A DNA stretch of 6,479 nt, from the NCBI GenBank assembly GCA_017959525.1, contig JAGDAL010000151.1:1-6479 (forward strand), given 5' to 3'. A model generated the notes under the pieces. It ran no database searches. It was given only the letters and a program-made list of their open reading frames with translations, and was not told where the DNA came from. Each line of letters opens with the position of its first letter. Position 1 is the stretch's first letter. The DNA is from Lachnospiraceae bacterium. Lineage in GTDB: Bacteria; Bacillota; Clostridia; Lachnospirales; Lachnospiraceae. Below are positions 1 through 6,479 of the stretch, one piece after another. The position numbers and the translations under genes were made by a program.

Positions 1-681
1 CGCATCCGGTTCCAAGTATTTCAATGATAAATCGTCTAACTCAATCTTCACACGGGAAATACCAAGACGCTGTGCCAATGGAGCATAAATCTCCATGGTC
101 TCTCTAGCCTTCTCGATCTGCTTCTCCGGGCGCATGTACTTCAACGTACGCATATTGTGGAGACGATCTGCTAACTTAATAATGATGACACGGATATCCT
201 TGGCCATAGCAAGGAACATCTTACGCAAATTCTCTGCCTGGATTTCCACCTTGTCCGCATCGTAGGACAACTGTCCCAACTTAGTAACGCCGTCAACCAA
301 CAGCGCTACTTCTTCGGAGAACTCTTCCGCAATCTCCTCGCGGCTCATGACCGTATCCTCCACCACGTCATGGAGCAAACCGGCCACAATGGTCTCCTTA
401 TCCATCTCTAAGTCTGCCAGAATAATGGCAACGCACAGCGGATGGATGATGTATGGTTCCCCGGACTTGCGCACCTGATCCTTGTGCGCTTCCTTGGCAA
501 CCTTATAGGCTTTCTCAATCATAGATAAGTCATCACTCGGGTGATACTTGCGAATGCGCTCCACCAACTCGCGGTGCAGCTCTTCCTCATCAACGAAATC
601 CTGAGTGGAGATGACCGAACGGTTCGGCTTACTGATTTTTGCTTCCAGTTGTTCAAATTCTTTGGATGATAAATCTGCCAT
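1..681 (-). CDS. relA: Bifunctional (p)ppGpp synthetase/hydrolase (RelA/SpoT homologue), N-terminal 227 codons; C-terminus lies beyond the left edge
   Basis: Makes and degrades the stringent-response alarmones pppGpp/ppGpp in the cytoplasm. Only the N-terminal HD hydrolase domain and the start of the linker to the synthetase domain are in the window. The hydrolase signature is intact: RKSGEPYIIHP (71-82, metal-ligand His81), LLHDVVEDT (102-110, His104-Asp105 and Glu108-Asp109) and KLADRLHNMRT (169-179, Asp172 and Asn176), followed by the conserved LAQRLGI and LKYLEP segments. These residues argue for active hydrolysis, which fits a long bifunctional Rel rather than a synthetase-only enzyme. 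The ATG start is supported by AAGGAGG at 688-694, six bases upstream. The first 40 or so residues are a charged lead-in that looks somewhat longer than in many Rel proteins. Synthetase, TGS and ACT domains are expected outside the window but not seen. The gene has its own promoter, 83 bases after the GNAT stop. Confidence 0.95.
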   Translation of the reverse strand, partial: MADLSSKEFEQLEAKISKPNRSVISTQDFVDEEELHRELVERIRKYHPSDDLSMIEKAYKVAKEAHKDQVRKSGEPYIIHPLCVAIILADLEMDKETIVAGLLHDVVEDTVMSREEIAEEFSEEVALLVDGVTKLGQLSYDADKVEIQAENLRKMFLAMAKDIRVIIIKLADRLHNMRTLKYMRPEKQIEKARETMEIYAPLAQRLGISRVKIELDDLSLKYLEPDA

Positions 682-687
682 AAGCCG

Positions 688-694
688 CCTCCTT
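688..694 (-). promoter_or_regulatory. Ribosome binding site of the rel gene
   Basis: AAGGAGG, a full-length match to the 16S anti-Shine-Dalgarno sequence, lies six bases before the ATG at 681. It fixes this start against the later in-frame ATG codons. Confidence 0.85.
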
Positions 695-739
695 TCTCAT
701 TCTTTCGTATAAAAAGCCCTAGATTCCTAATTTGCACTA

Positions 740-768
740 ATTATAATAATTTCATTGTACAAAATCAA
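740..768 (-). promoter_or_regulatory. Predicted sigma-A promoter of the rel gene
   Basis: Read on the minus strand, TTGATT (768-763) and a perfect TATAAT (745-740) are separated by exactly 17 bases. The start of transcription would fall near 733, giving a leader of about 50 bases before the rel ATG. The -35 box overlaps the stop codon of the GNAT gene. The spacer contains the palindrome TTGTACAA (755-762), which also occurs at the ddh promoter. The call rests on consensus match and spacing only. Confidence 0.65.
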
Positions 769-1472
769 TATTTTTTGGACCAAACATCCTCGTCATTTTC
801 CCCGTAGTTGTCCACTTTTTCGAAGCCTAGGTTCTGCATCAACCGCACGGATGCAAGGTTCTTCGGGTTCACACGGCAAACGATTCTTGTTTTCTCAAGG
901 GTTGTGTGGGCATACTCCATAATCGCCGCGCAGACTTCCGTGGCATATCCTTGCCTCTGATAGGCCGCTCCAATCACATAGCCCATCTCCACCGTATCTT
1001 CCGGCCATTCTTCCTTGCTCTCCACCCCGGCACGGCCTACAAGCGCTCCGGTGGCCTTATCGAACACCAGCCACATGCCATAGCCGTAGAAGCCGTAGAT
1101 ATACTGGATATAGTTCTTCTGGTAACTAAGCTCCTCTTCGTAAGGGAACAAAGGCTCAATGTAGTCCGTCATCCCCTCCCCCTCATACAGGATAAAAAGG
1201 TCCGGTAAGTCCGTAAGGCTAAGCTCCCGCACCCGCAGTCGCTTCGTCTCTAAAATCTCCATGGGTATCCCGTAAAAACGGTGATGCACCCTGGTCAGAT
1301 ACGCATCATCGATGCCCTCCAAATCCAGTAAGATTTCCTCACAGTGAAGTCCCGCATCCTCGGGGTCATATCCGATCACCGGCTCATTGTTGGCAATACA
1401 CCAATCAATGTCCGCCTGGTTGTCACAGACCCACACATCGATATCCGGATCCACATGATAGCTTTGTTTCAT
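765..1472 (-). CDS. GNAT-family (RimJ-like) N-acetyltransferase with an extra N-terminal module
   Basis: A 235-residue cytoplasmic protein predicted to transfer acetyl from acetyl-CoA to an unknown amine. Residues 74-235 form a GNAT domain of the RimJ/RimL type: ETKRLRVREL (75-84), the acetyl-CoA pyrophosphate loop YQRQGYATE (171-179) and the C-terminal NLASVRLMQNLGFEKV stretch (205-220) with its typical N..S...M..LGF pattern. Residues 1-70 (DVWVCDNQADIDWCI, then PVIGYDP) are not part of the GNAT fold. They resemble the Asp-containing strand and GxPVIGY turn near the end of HAD-type Rossmann domains, but no complete catalytic set is visible. I chose the ATG at 1472 because GGAG stands six bases before it. 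An in-frame ATG at 1520 would place 16 codons inside the dapF terminator hairpin, and a frame open to 1598 merely overlaps dapF. It lies 55 bases after dapF and has no convincing promoter. The substrate is unknown. Confidence 0.85.
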   Translation of the reverse strand: MKQSYHVDPDIDVWVCDNQADIDWCIANNEPVIGYDPEDAGLHCEEILLDLEGIDDAYLTRVHHRFYGIPMEILETKRLRVRELSLTDLPDLFILYEGEGMTDYIEPLFPYEEELSYQKNYIQYIYGFYGYGMWLVFDKATGALVGRAGVESKEEWPEDTVEMGYVIGAAYQRQGYATEVCAAIMEYAHTTLEKTRIVCRVNPKNLASVRLMQNLGFEKVDNYGENDEDVWSKKY

Positions 1473-1478
1473 ACGCTT

Positions 1479-1482
1479 CTCC
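1479..1482 (-). promoter_or_regulatory. Ribosome binding site that sets the GNAT start
   Basis: GGAG (in TTTGGAGAAG) lies six bases upstream of the ATG at 1472 and directly after the T-run of the dapF terminator. The alternative ATG at 1520 has only a weak AGAG about eleven bases upstream and lies in the hairpin stem, so 1472 is preferred. Confidence 0.65.
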
Positions 1483-1520
1483 AAAAAAGTATGACTCGGA
1501 GTCCAATGGTTCCGAGTCAT
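1483..1520 (-). terminator. Rho-independent terminator (or attenuator) after dapF
   Basis: On the minus strand a perfect 10-bp inverted repeat, ATGACTCGGA (1520-1511) and TCCGAGTCAT (1500-1491), encloses a 10-base loop that can pair further through CC/GG. It is followed by AC and six T residues (1488-1483). It begins eight bases after the dapF stop and ends just before the GNAT ribosome binding site. It probably ends or reduces transcription of the guaB-hisA-dapF unit. Stem G+C is only half, so read-through into the GNAT gene is plausible. Confidence 0.75.
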
Positions 1521-1527
1521 ATCAATA

Positions 1528-2412
1528 TTATCTCTTCGGGTTGTAGATTCGTATGGTATCGTCCTCCCAGGTCTCCGGCAGGTCGATCTCGCCCTCAAAT
1601 ACCGTGGTAGCCGGTCCCGTCATATAGACTTCATCGGCCGCCCTGTCATATTCAATCAAGAGGTTACCACCGCGAAGCTGCAATTCCACCGTGTTATCGG
1701 TATAGCCGTTTAGTACTGCTGCCACTGCAGTTGCACAAGCACCGGTACCGCACGCTAAGGTCTCGCCGCTTCCGCGCTCCCAGACACGCATGCGAATGTG
1801 CTGCTTGTCCAAAAGATTACAGAATTCGGTATTGGTGCGCTTCGGGAAGATGACATGGTTCTCGAACTTCGGTCCCAATTCCACCAAATCCAACTGGCGC
1901 ACATCCTGATCCATAAAAATCACACAGTGTGGGTTACCCATGGATACACAGGTCACCTGGTAGATGTTGCCGTCAATCTCCATCGGCTCATCAATCATGG
2001 ACTCTTCCGGGAAGGTAACCGGTACCTTAGCTGCCGTAAGCTCCGGGCGTCCCATATTGACACGAACGGAAGCTACCTTGCCGTTCTCCACATGGAGTTC
2101 TAAGGTCTTAATTCCGGCTAAGGTCTCAATGGTCACGGTGGTCTTGTCGGTCAAACCGTGATCATAGACGTACTTGCCTACACAGCGAATGCCGTTCCCG
2201 CACATCTCGCCTCGGCTGCCGTCTGCATTGTACATAGCCATCTCAAAATCAGCGACCTTGGATGGATTGATGAGAATCAGTCCGTCAGAACCGATGCCAA
2301 AGTGCCGGTCACTGACAAAAATAGAAGCCTGTTCCGGATTCGCAAGTGCTTCCTTCGTGCAATCTACATATATATAATCATTGCCACAGCCCTGCATCTT
2401 CGTAAACTTCAT
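1528..2412 (-). CDS. dapF: Diaminopimelate epimerase
   Basis: Interconverts LL- and meso-diaminopimelate in the cytoplasm without a cofactor, supplying meso-DAP for peptidoglycan and lysine. The 294-residue length is near the family's usual 270-290. The N-terminal MQGCGNDYIYVD (6-17) is typical. The two active-site thiols are both present: Cys71 in GEMCGNGIRC (68-77) and Cys221 in GETLACGTGACATAVAA (216-232), with the WERGSGET lead-in. The start is ATG 2412. An upstream in-frame GTG at 2421 belongs to the Shine-Dalgarno sequence GAGGTG and is rejected. It follows hisA by 18 bases and is the last gene of the guaB-hisA-dapF unit, closed by the hairpin at 1483-1520. A separate direct route to meso-DAP (ddh) lies upstream in the same window, so this epimerase may serve a parallel pathway. 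Confidence 0.96.
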   Translation of the reverse strand: MKFTKMQGCGNDYIYVDCTKEALANPEQASIFVSDRHFGIGSDGLILINPSKVADFEMAMYNADGSRGEMCGNGIRCVGKYVYDHGLTDKTTVTIETLAGIKTLELHVENGKVASVRVNMGRPELTAAKVPVTFPEESMIDEPMEIDGNIYQVTCVSMGNPHCVIFMDQDVRQLDLVELGPKFENHVIFPKRTNTEFCNLLDKQHIRMRVWERGSGETLACGTGACATAVAAVLNGYTDNTVELQLRGGNLLIEYDRAADEVYMTGPATTVFEGEIDLPETWEDDTIRIYNPKR

Positions 2413-2418
2413 CCGTAT

Positions 2419-2424
2419 CACCTC
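2419..2424 (-). promoter_or_regulatory. Ribosome binding site of dapF
   Basis: GAGGTG (extended GAGGTGAT) lies six bases before the ATG at 2412. It contains the GTG that could be mistaken for an earlier start, and so decides the N-terminus as MKFTKMQG. Confidence 0.8.
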
Positions 2425-2430
2425 GTCTTC

Positions 2431-3207
2431 TTATTCGTAGAAAAAAGTTCGAACCGTCTCGTAGTTTAGGGTACCGCCAAACAAATCCAACGCACTTCCG
2501 ATGGTTAGATTAATCTTGCCCTTACCCAATCGCTTCATATCCAAAATGTCGTCATAACTGCCCACACCTCCGGCATAGGTCACCGGAATGCCGTCATATT
2601 CGGATAGAATCTCTACCAGTTCTTCATCGATTCCGGACTTCTGTCCCTCTACGTCAGCTGCGTGAATTAAGAATTCATCGCAGTACTTGGACAATTCTTC
2701 TAAGAGTTCTACCGTCACCTGTTCGTGGGTAAAATTCTGCCAGCGGTCCGTCACGATATAGTAGTTGGCATGACGTTTCTTGCAGCTTAAATCCAATACG
2801 ATATGTTCCTTGCCTACGGCCGCGACTAATTTCTCCAAGTTCTCATAGAGAATTTCTCCGTCGCGGAAGACATAGGAGGTTACAATCACATGGCTGGCTC
2901 CTGCGTCTAAGAACTCTGCCGCATTCTCGGCAGTAATTCCGCCACCTACCTGCAATCCCTTGGGGAATGCACGAAGCGCCGCCAAAGCCTGGGCCTTGGT
3001 GGCTTCATAGTATGGGGAATCGGACTTGTTCAACAGGATCACATGTCCTCCGTACAAGCCATCTTCCTGATAGAATTTTGCAAAGAAATCCGCCCCCTTC
3101 TCGGAGACGAAGTTCTCCGCGGCCGCGTCGCCTTCGTCTTCCAACGTAGCGCCTACAATCTGCTTGACCTTCCCATTGTGAATATCAATACACGGTCGAA
3201 ATTCCAT
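2431..3207 (-). CDS. hisA: Phosphoribosylformimino-AICAR-phosphate isomerase, eukaryotic (His6-like) type HisA
   Basis: Catalyses the fourth step of histidine synthesis, the Amadori rearrangement of ProFAR to PRFAR, on a TIM barrel in the cytoplasm. The 258-residue sequence follows the eukaryotic/yeast His6 branch rather than the usual bacterial HisA. Its marks are FRPCIDIHNGKVKQIVG (3-19), NFVS (32-35), LQVGGGI (85-91), VIVTS (107-111), IVLDLSCKK (136-144), EFLIHAADVEG (178-188), GGVG and KINLTIGSALDLFGG (231-245). Asp8 and Asp139 are the probable acid/base pair at the ends of strands 1 and 5. The phosphate-binding GG motifs occur at 88-90 and 213-214. AAAGGGG precedes the ATG by five to six bases. 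The gene sits 16 bases after guaB and 18 before dapF, so it is very probably co-transcribed with them. No other his gene is in view. HisF was considered, but the His6-type motifs fit much better. Confidence 0.9.
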   Translation of the reverse strand: MEFRPCIDIHNGKVKQIVGATLEDEGDAAAENFVSEKGADFFAKFYQEDGLYGGHVILLNKSDSPYYEATKAQALAALRAFPKGLQVGGGITAENAAEFLDAGASHVIVTSYVFRDGEILYENLEKLVAAVGKEHIVLDLSCKKRHANYYIVTDRWQNFTHEQVTVELLEELSKYCDEFLIHAADVEGQKSGIDEELVEILSEYDGIPVTYAGGVGSYDDILDMKRLGKGKINLTIGSALDLFGGTLNYETVRTFFYE

Positions 3208-3223
3208 AAAAACCCCTTTATCT

Positions 3224-4705
<1,482 letters not shown>

Positions 4706-4724
4706 TTACAATATTTAATTAAGA

Positions 4725-4753
4725 AGTTTAGCAAAAAAAGTGTATGCCGTCAA
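4725..4753 (-). promoter_or_regulatory. Predicted sigma-A promoter of guaB-hisA-dapF, embedded in the ddh terminator
   Basis: On the minus strand TTGACG (4753-4748, 5/6 match) and TAAACT (4730-4725, 4/6 match) are separated by exactly 17 bases. Initiation near 4718 would give a leader of about 40 bases. The -35 box spans the loop and 3' arm of the ddh terminator, and the spacer is made of the rest of that arm and its T-run. The -10 is imperfect, so confidence is moderate. Confidence 0.5.
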
Positions 4754-4772
4754 CGGACAGCACACACTTTTT
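4733..4772 (-). terminator. Strong rho-independent terminator after ddh
   Basis: A 17-bp stem with two G-U wobbles and a CGTT tetraloop spans 4735-4772. It is followed on the minus strand by an uninterrupted run of seven T residues (4739-4733). It starts 13 bases after the ddh stop. The stem base is A/T-rich on both sides, so it could also stop plus-strand transcription, although no plus-strand gene is present. Confidence 0.9.
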
Positions 4773-4785
4773 ACAGTTATACATA

Positions 4786-5760
4786 TTACAACATGTGAGC
4801 ACGAAGTTCCTCTCCGGATAACGGAGATAACTGTGCAGGAGCAACGTCGAATACGGTACGTCCGCCGGTCTGTCCGGCAGCAGCCATACGAGCAACGGCT
4901 CTTGCATATGCAACCAATACAGCTCCGGTAAACTCCGGATTGGAGTCTAAGGTCAGGCTGTACTCTACCACGTGCTTGGTTCCCTCAGAAGAGGTACCGG
5001 TATAAATAACGGAACCGCCATGTGGCAATCCGCTGTGATCACGCTTCATCTCTTCCTCAGAGATAAAATGTACGGTGGTATCGTAATCGGAGAAATAGTT
5101 CGGCATGGTCTTAATCTCGTTCTCGATACGAGCCAGATCAGCGCCTTCCTCAGCAACTACGAAGCACTCACGTGTATGCTTCTCGCGGGTAGTAAGTTCC
5201 GGATTCTCGCCGGCACGTACACGCTCTAATGCAGCCGGTACCGGAATGGTGTACTGACGTGCATCCTTCACGCCGTCAATACGACGTACAGCATCGGAAT
5301 GTCCCTGGCTTACGCCCTTGCCCCAGAACGTATATGCCTGTCCATCCGGAAGAATGCTTGCTGCATATACACGGTTCAAAGAGAACATACCCGGATCCCA
5401 ACCACAGGAAATCAATCCGATGTGTCCGGATTCCTTCGCTGCCTTATCTACGTTAGCGAAATGGGTTGGAATATTGGCATGGGTGTCAAAAGAATCAATG
5501 ACGTTGTACATTGCAGCGTACTTCGGAGTCATCTCCGGAAGGTCGGTTGCACTACCGCCACAGATAATCAATACATCAATGTCTTCCTTGCCGGTGTCCA
5601 AATCAGCGGTAGACTTCACTGCTGCAGATGGAGTTGCAATGGTAAGACTGCTTGGGTCACGTCTGGTGTAAACAGCAACCAATTCCATATCGTTACTCTT
5701 CTTAATCGCAGCTTCTACACCGCGGCCAAGATTTCCATATCCTAAAATTCCTACTTTCAT
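4786..5760 (-). CDS. ddh: meso-Diaminopimelate D-dehydrogenase
   Basis: NADPH-dependent reductive amination of tetrahydrodipicolinate straight to meso-diaminopimelate, a one-step bypass of the succinylase, acetylase and aminotransferase branches of lysine and cell-wall precursor synthesis. The 324-residue length matches the family (about 320-330). The N-terminal Rossmann fold has GILGYGNLGRGVE (4-16) and YTRR (31-34), whose arginines are placed to bind the NADP 2'-phosphate. Family motifs follow: CGGSATDLPE (67-76), SCGWDPGMFSLNR (118-130), FWGKGVSQGHSDA (145-157), TMPNYF (218-223) and LPHGGSVIYTG (245-255). The sequence closely follows the Corynebacterium glutamicum enzyme as I recall it. 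AGGAAGG lies about seven bases before the ATG. The gene has its own predicted promoter and strong terminator, so it is probably monocistronic. A family member acting on another D-amino acid is possible but less likely. Confidence 0.95.
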   Translation of the reverse strand: MKVGILGYGNLGRGVEAAIKKSNDMELVAVYTRRDPSSLTIATPSAAVKSTADLDTGKEDIDVLIICGGSATDLPEMTPKYAAMYNVIDSFDTHANIPTHFANVDKAAKESGHIGLISCGWDPGMFSLNRVYAASILPDGQAYTFWGKGVSQGHSDAVRRIDGVKDARQYTIPVPAALERVRAGENPELTTREKHTRECFVVAEEGADLARIENEIKTMPNYFSDYDTTVHFISEEEMKRDHSGLPHGGSVIYTGTSSEGTKHVVEYSLTLDSNPEFTGAVLVAYARAVARMAAAGQTGGRTVFDVAPAQLSPLSGEELRAHML

Positions 5761-5814
5761 CCTTTTTCCTTCCTATAAAACTACATATTTATAAATTACA
5801 TTTTACACAATCAA

Positions 5815-5843
5815 ATTCTATCATAACACTAGGTTTTGTACAA
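5815..5843 (-). promoter_or_regulatory. Predicted extended -10 promoter of ddh
   Basis: On the minus strand TAGAAT (5820-5815, 5/6 match) is preceded by the TGn extension (TGATAGAAT). Seventeen bases upstream lies a weak -35, TTGTAC (5843-5838). Initiation near 5808 leaves about 47 bases of leader. The -35 coincides with the palindrome TTTGTACAAA (5835-5844), a possible operator. No lysine riboswitch fits in the 88-base gap. Confidence 0.55.
5836..5843. repeat. Palindrome TTGTACAA at the ddh promoter, shared with the rel promoter (755-762)
   Basis: The same 8-bp perfect palindrome occurs in two intergenic regions of the window. Here it overlaps the -35 box of ddh and extends to TTTGTACAAA; at 755-762 it lies in the rel promoter spacer. 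This is a candidate operator half-pattern only, because A/T-rich promoter DNA can produce such matches by chance. Confidence 0.25.
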
Positions 5844-5848
5844 ACCCA

Positions 5849-6406
5849 TTATTGATCTTTGGAATCTGATACCCCAATCATCTCTCCGGAATCGGCATTT
5901 ATAAACTCTATATGGATATTCTCCACTTCCTTGCCGGAGAGCATGCCATATATCCAACCGTAATCATAGAGTGGCGCCACAGAAGAATATTCCGAAGCCC
6001 CCATCTTGGTACTCTTCGTCGTAATTGTAAAACCGGTATAATCATCATTATGTTCCACGTTGGTGAAATTCGGATAATCCCAGGATTCTATCATCTGGGA
6101 AAGAGACTCATCGTAACTCTCCCTGGTCTGAACCATAAGCTCCTTATACTGAGCCTTCGGCATCACATAGGTCACGCTACCATCATCATTCAGCGTTGCG
6201 GACTTATATCCAGCCTCTTCTGCCGCTTCATCCAGTTCCTCCTGTGTAGAATCATCCACATACTCCGCCGGAACTGTAAGCGTCACCTGAAACAGCCCCT
6301 GTTTCACATTCCCTGCCTTTTTACTGCAGCCGGCAAAAACCGTAGCCATTACTGCCATTGTAAAAAATAACGTTAATACTCTCTTTTCCGGGATTCTATT
6401 AGTCAT
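5849..6406 (-). CDS. Uncharacterised secreted lipoprotein
   Basis: A 185-residue protein of unknown function, predicted to be anchored on the outer face of the cytoplasmic membrane. It has a type II signal peptide: basic start (MTNRIPEKR), hydrophobic core LTLFFTMAVMATVF (11-24) and lipobox FAGC with lipidated Cys27. The mature part begins SKKAGN, then a VTLTVPAEYVDD segment, an acidic stretch rich in Glu and Ala, DDGSVTYVMPKAQYKE, and a Tyr-rich part near the end (SEYSSVAPLYDYGWIYGM). It is acidic overall and shows no catalytic motif that I recognise. Starts at 6406 and 6415 are both possible: GAGGA lies about eleven bases before 6406 and only two before 6415, so I prefer 6406. The frame stays open to 6475, but that part overlaps the upstream gene. 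The eight-base overlap ATGACTAA with the preceding membrane-protein gene suggests translational coupling and a shared function. No terminator with a T-run follows, so read-through toward ddh is possible. Confidence 0.8.
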   Translation of the reverse strand: MTNRIPEKRVLTLFFTMAVMATVFAGCSKKAGNVKQGLFQVTLTVPAEYVDDSTQEELDEAAEEAGYKSATLNDDGSVTYVMPKAQYKELMVQTRESYDESLSQMIESWDYPNFTNVEHNDDYTGFTITTKSTKMGASEYSSVAPLYDYGWIYGMLSGKEVENIHIEFINADSGEMIGVSDSKDQ

Positions 6407-6479
6407 GTTCTTCATAGTCCTCGTATCCGCGGAAAAAGCTAGCCGCCAAATCAAAGATAATCCAGATCCCGCCAATAAC
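6399..6479 (-). CDS. C-terminal 26 codons of a small membrane protein, possibly TM2-domain type; partial at the right edge
   Basis: The minus-strand frame entering at the right edge reads VIGGIWIIFDLAASFFRGYE and ends DYEEHD before TAA at 6401-6399. It has a hydrophobic helix with Gly-Gly-Ile-Trp and an Asp near its end, then a charged acidic tail, as expected for the last transmembrane helix of a small membrane protein. The GGIW-x3-D pattern recalls the second helix of TM2-domain proteins, but so short a piece cannot prove it. The frame ends inside the start region of the lipoprotein gene (eight-base overlap), a typical sign of co-transcription. It is too short for usual ORF-length cut-offs. 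Confidence 0.6.
   Translation of the reverse strand, partial: VIGGIWIIFDLAASFFRGYEDYEEHD

Noticed and set aside
738..752. A/T-rich inverted repeat between the GNAT and rel genes as a terminator
   Set aside because: The stem is short and made only of A-T pairs with no T-run. The same bases hold the -10 box of the rel promoter.
1528..1598. Frame of the GNAT gene open upstream to 1598, giving 277 residues
   Set aside because: The added part overlaps the end of dapF, has an Arg-rich composition unlike the rest, and includes the terminator hairpin. The start at 1472 has a far better ribosome binding site.
2412..2421. GTG start for dapF three codons upstream
   Set aside because: The GTG is part of the GAGGTGAT Shine-Dalgarno sequence of the ATG at 2412, and DapF proteins normally begin close to the MQGCGND motif.
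4728..4913. Minus-strand frame of 61 codons overlapping the end of ddh
   Set aside because: It is a shifted frame of ddh running into the terminator, without a ribosome binding site or a recognisable product.
5785..5811. Second ddh promoter TTGATT with TATAAA
   Set aside because: The spacer is only 15 bases, whereas the TGATAGAAT extended -10 with a 17-base spacer just upstream is a better fit.
5761..5848. Lysine (L-box) riboswitch before ddh
   Set aside because: The gap of 88 bases is much shorter than a lysine riboswitch and shows no long paired helices.

Overview
The window reads as chromosomal core DNA from a low-to-moderate G+C Firmicute, most likely a clostridium of the Lachnospiraceae type. 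The basis is strong AGGAGG-like ribosome binding sites, sigma-A style promoters, a single long RelA/SpoT-type enzyme, meso-diaminopimelate dehydrogenase, and a HisA of the eukaryotic (yeast His6-like) family that is also known from some clostridia. The taxonomic call is an inference from gene types, not from a marker gene. All genes lie on the minus strand, so transcription runs from high to low coordinates. Gaps are short and no stretch over 110 bases lacks a gene.

In transcription order: the right end (6399-6479) holds the last 26 codons of a small membrane protein. It overlaps an uncharacterised lipoprotein gene (5849-6406). After an 88-base gap with a probable promoter comes ddh (4786-5760), meso-diaminopimelate D-dehydrogenase, which ends in a very strong hairpin terminator. 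The promoter proposed for the next transcription unit is embedded in that terminator.

That unit is guaB (IMP dehydrogenase), hisA (eukaryotic type) and dapF (diaminopimelate epimerase), with gaps of 16 and 18 bases, closed by a second terminator-like hairpin. A GNAT acetyltransferase gene (765-1472) starts directly after the hairpin and has a well-placed ribosome binding site but no clear promoter. Last is the 5' part of the (p)ppGpp synthetase/hydrolase gene (1-681). It has its own good promoter, whose -35 box overlaps the GNAT stop codon; the gene runs off the left edge.

Functionally, ddh and dapF both lead to meso-diaminopimelate for cell wall and lysine synthesis. guaB commits IMP to guanine nucleotides. 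hisA feeds the step that releases AICAR back to purine synthesis. Rel uses GTP/GDP for the stringent response, whose alarmones limit GTP synthesis in Firmicutes. I see no mobile element, CRISPR array, tRNA/rRNA, riboswitch or defence system. The most notable points are the eukaryotic-type HisA outside a his operon, the terminator/promoter overlap at guaB, the hairpin that corrects the GNAT start, and the odd N-terminal module of the GNAT protein. I found nothing that I would call a new biological system.
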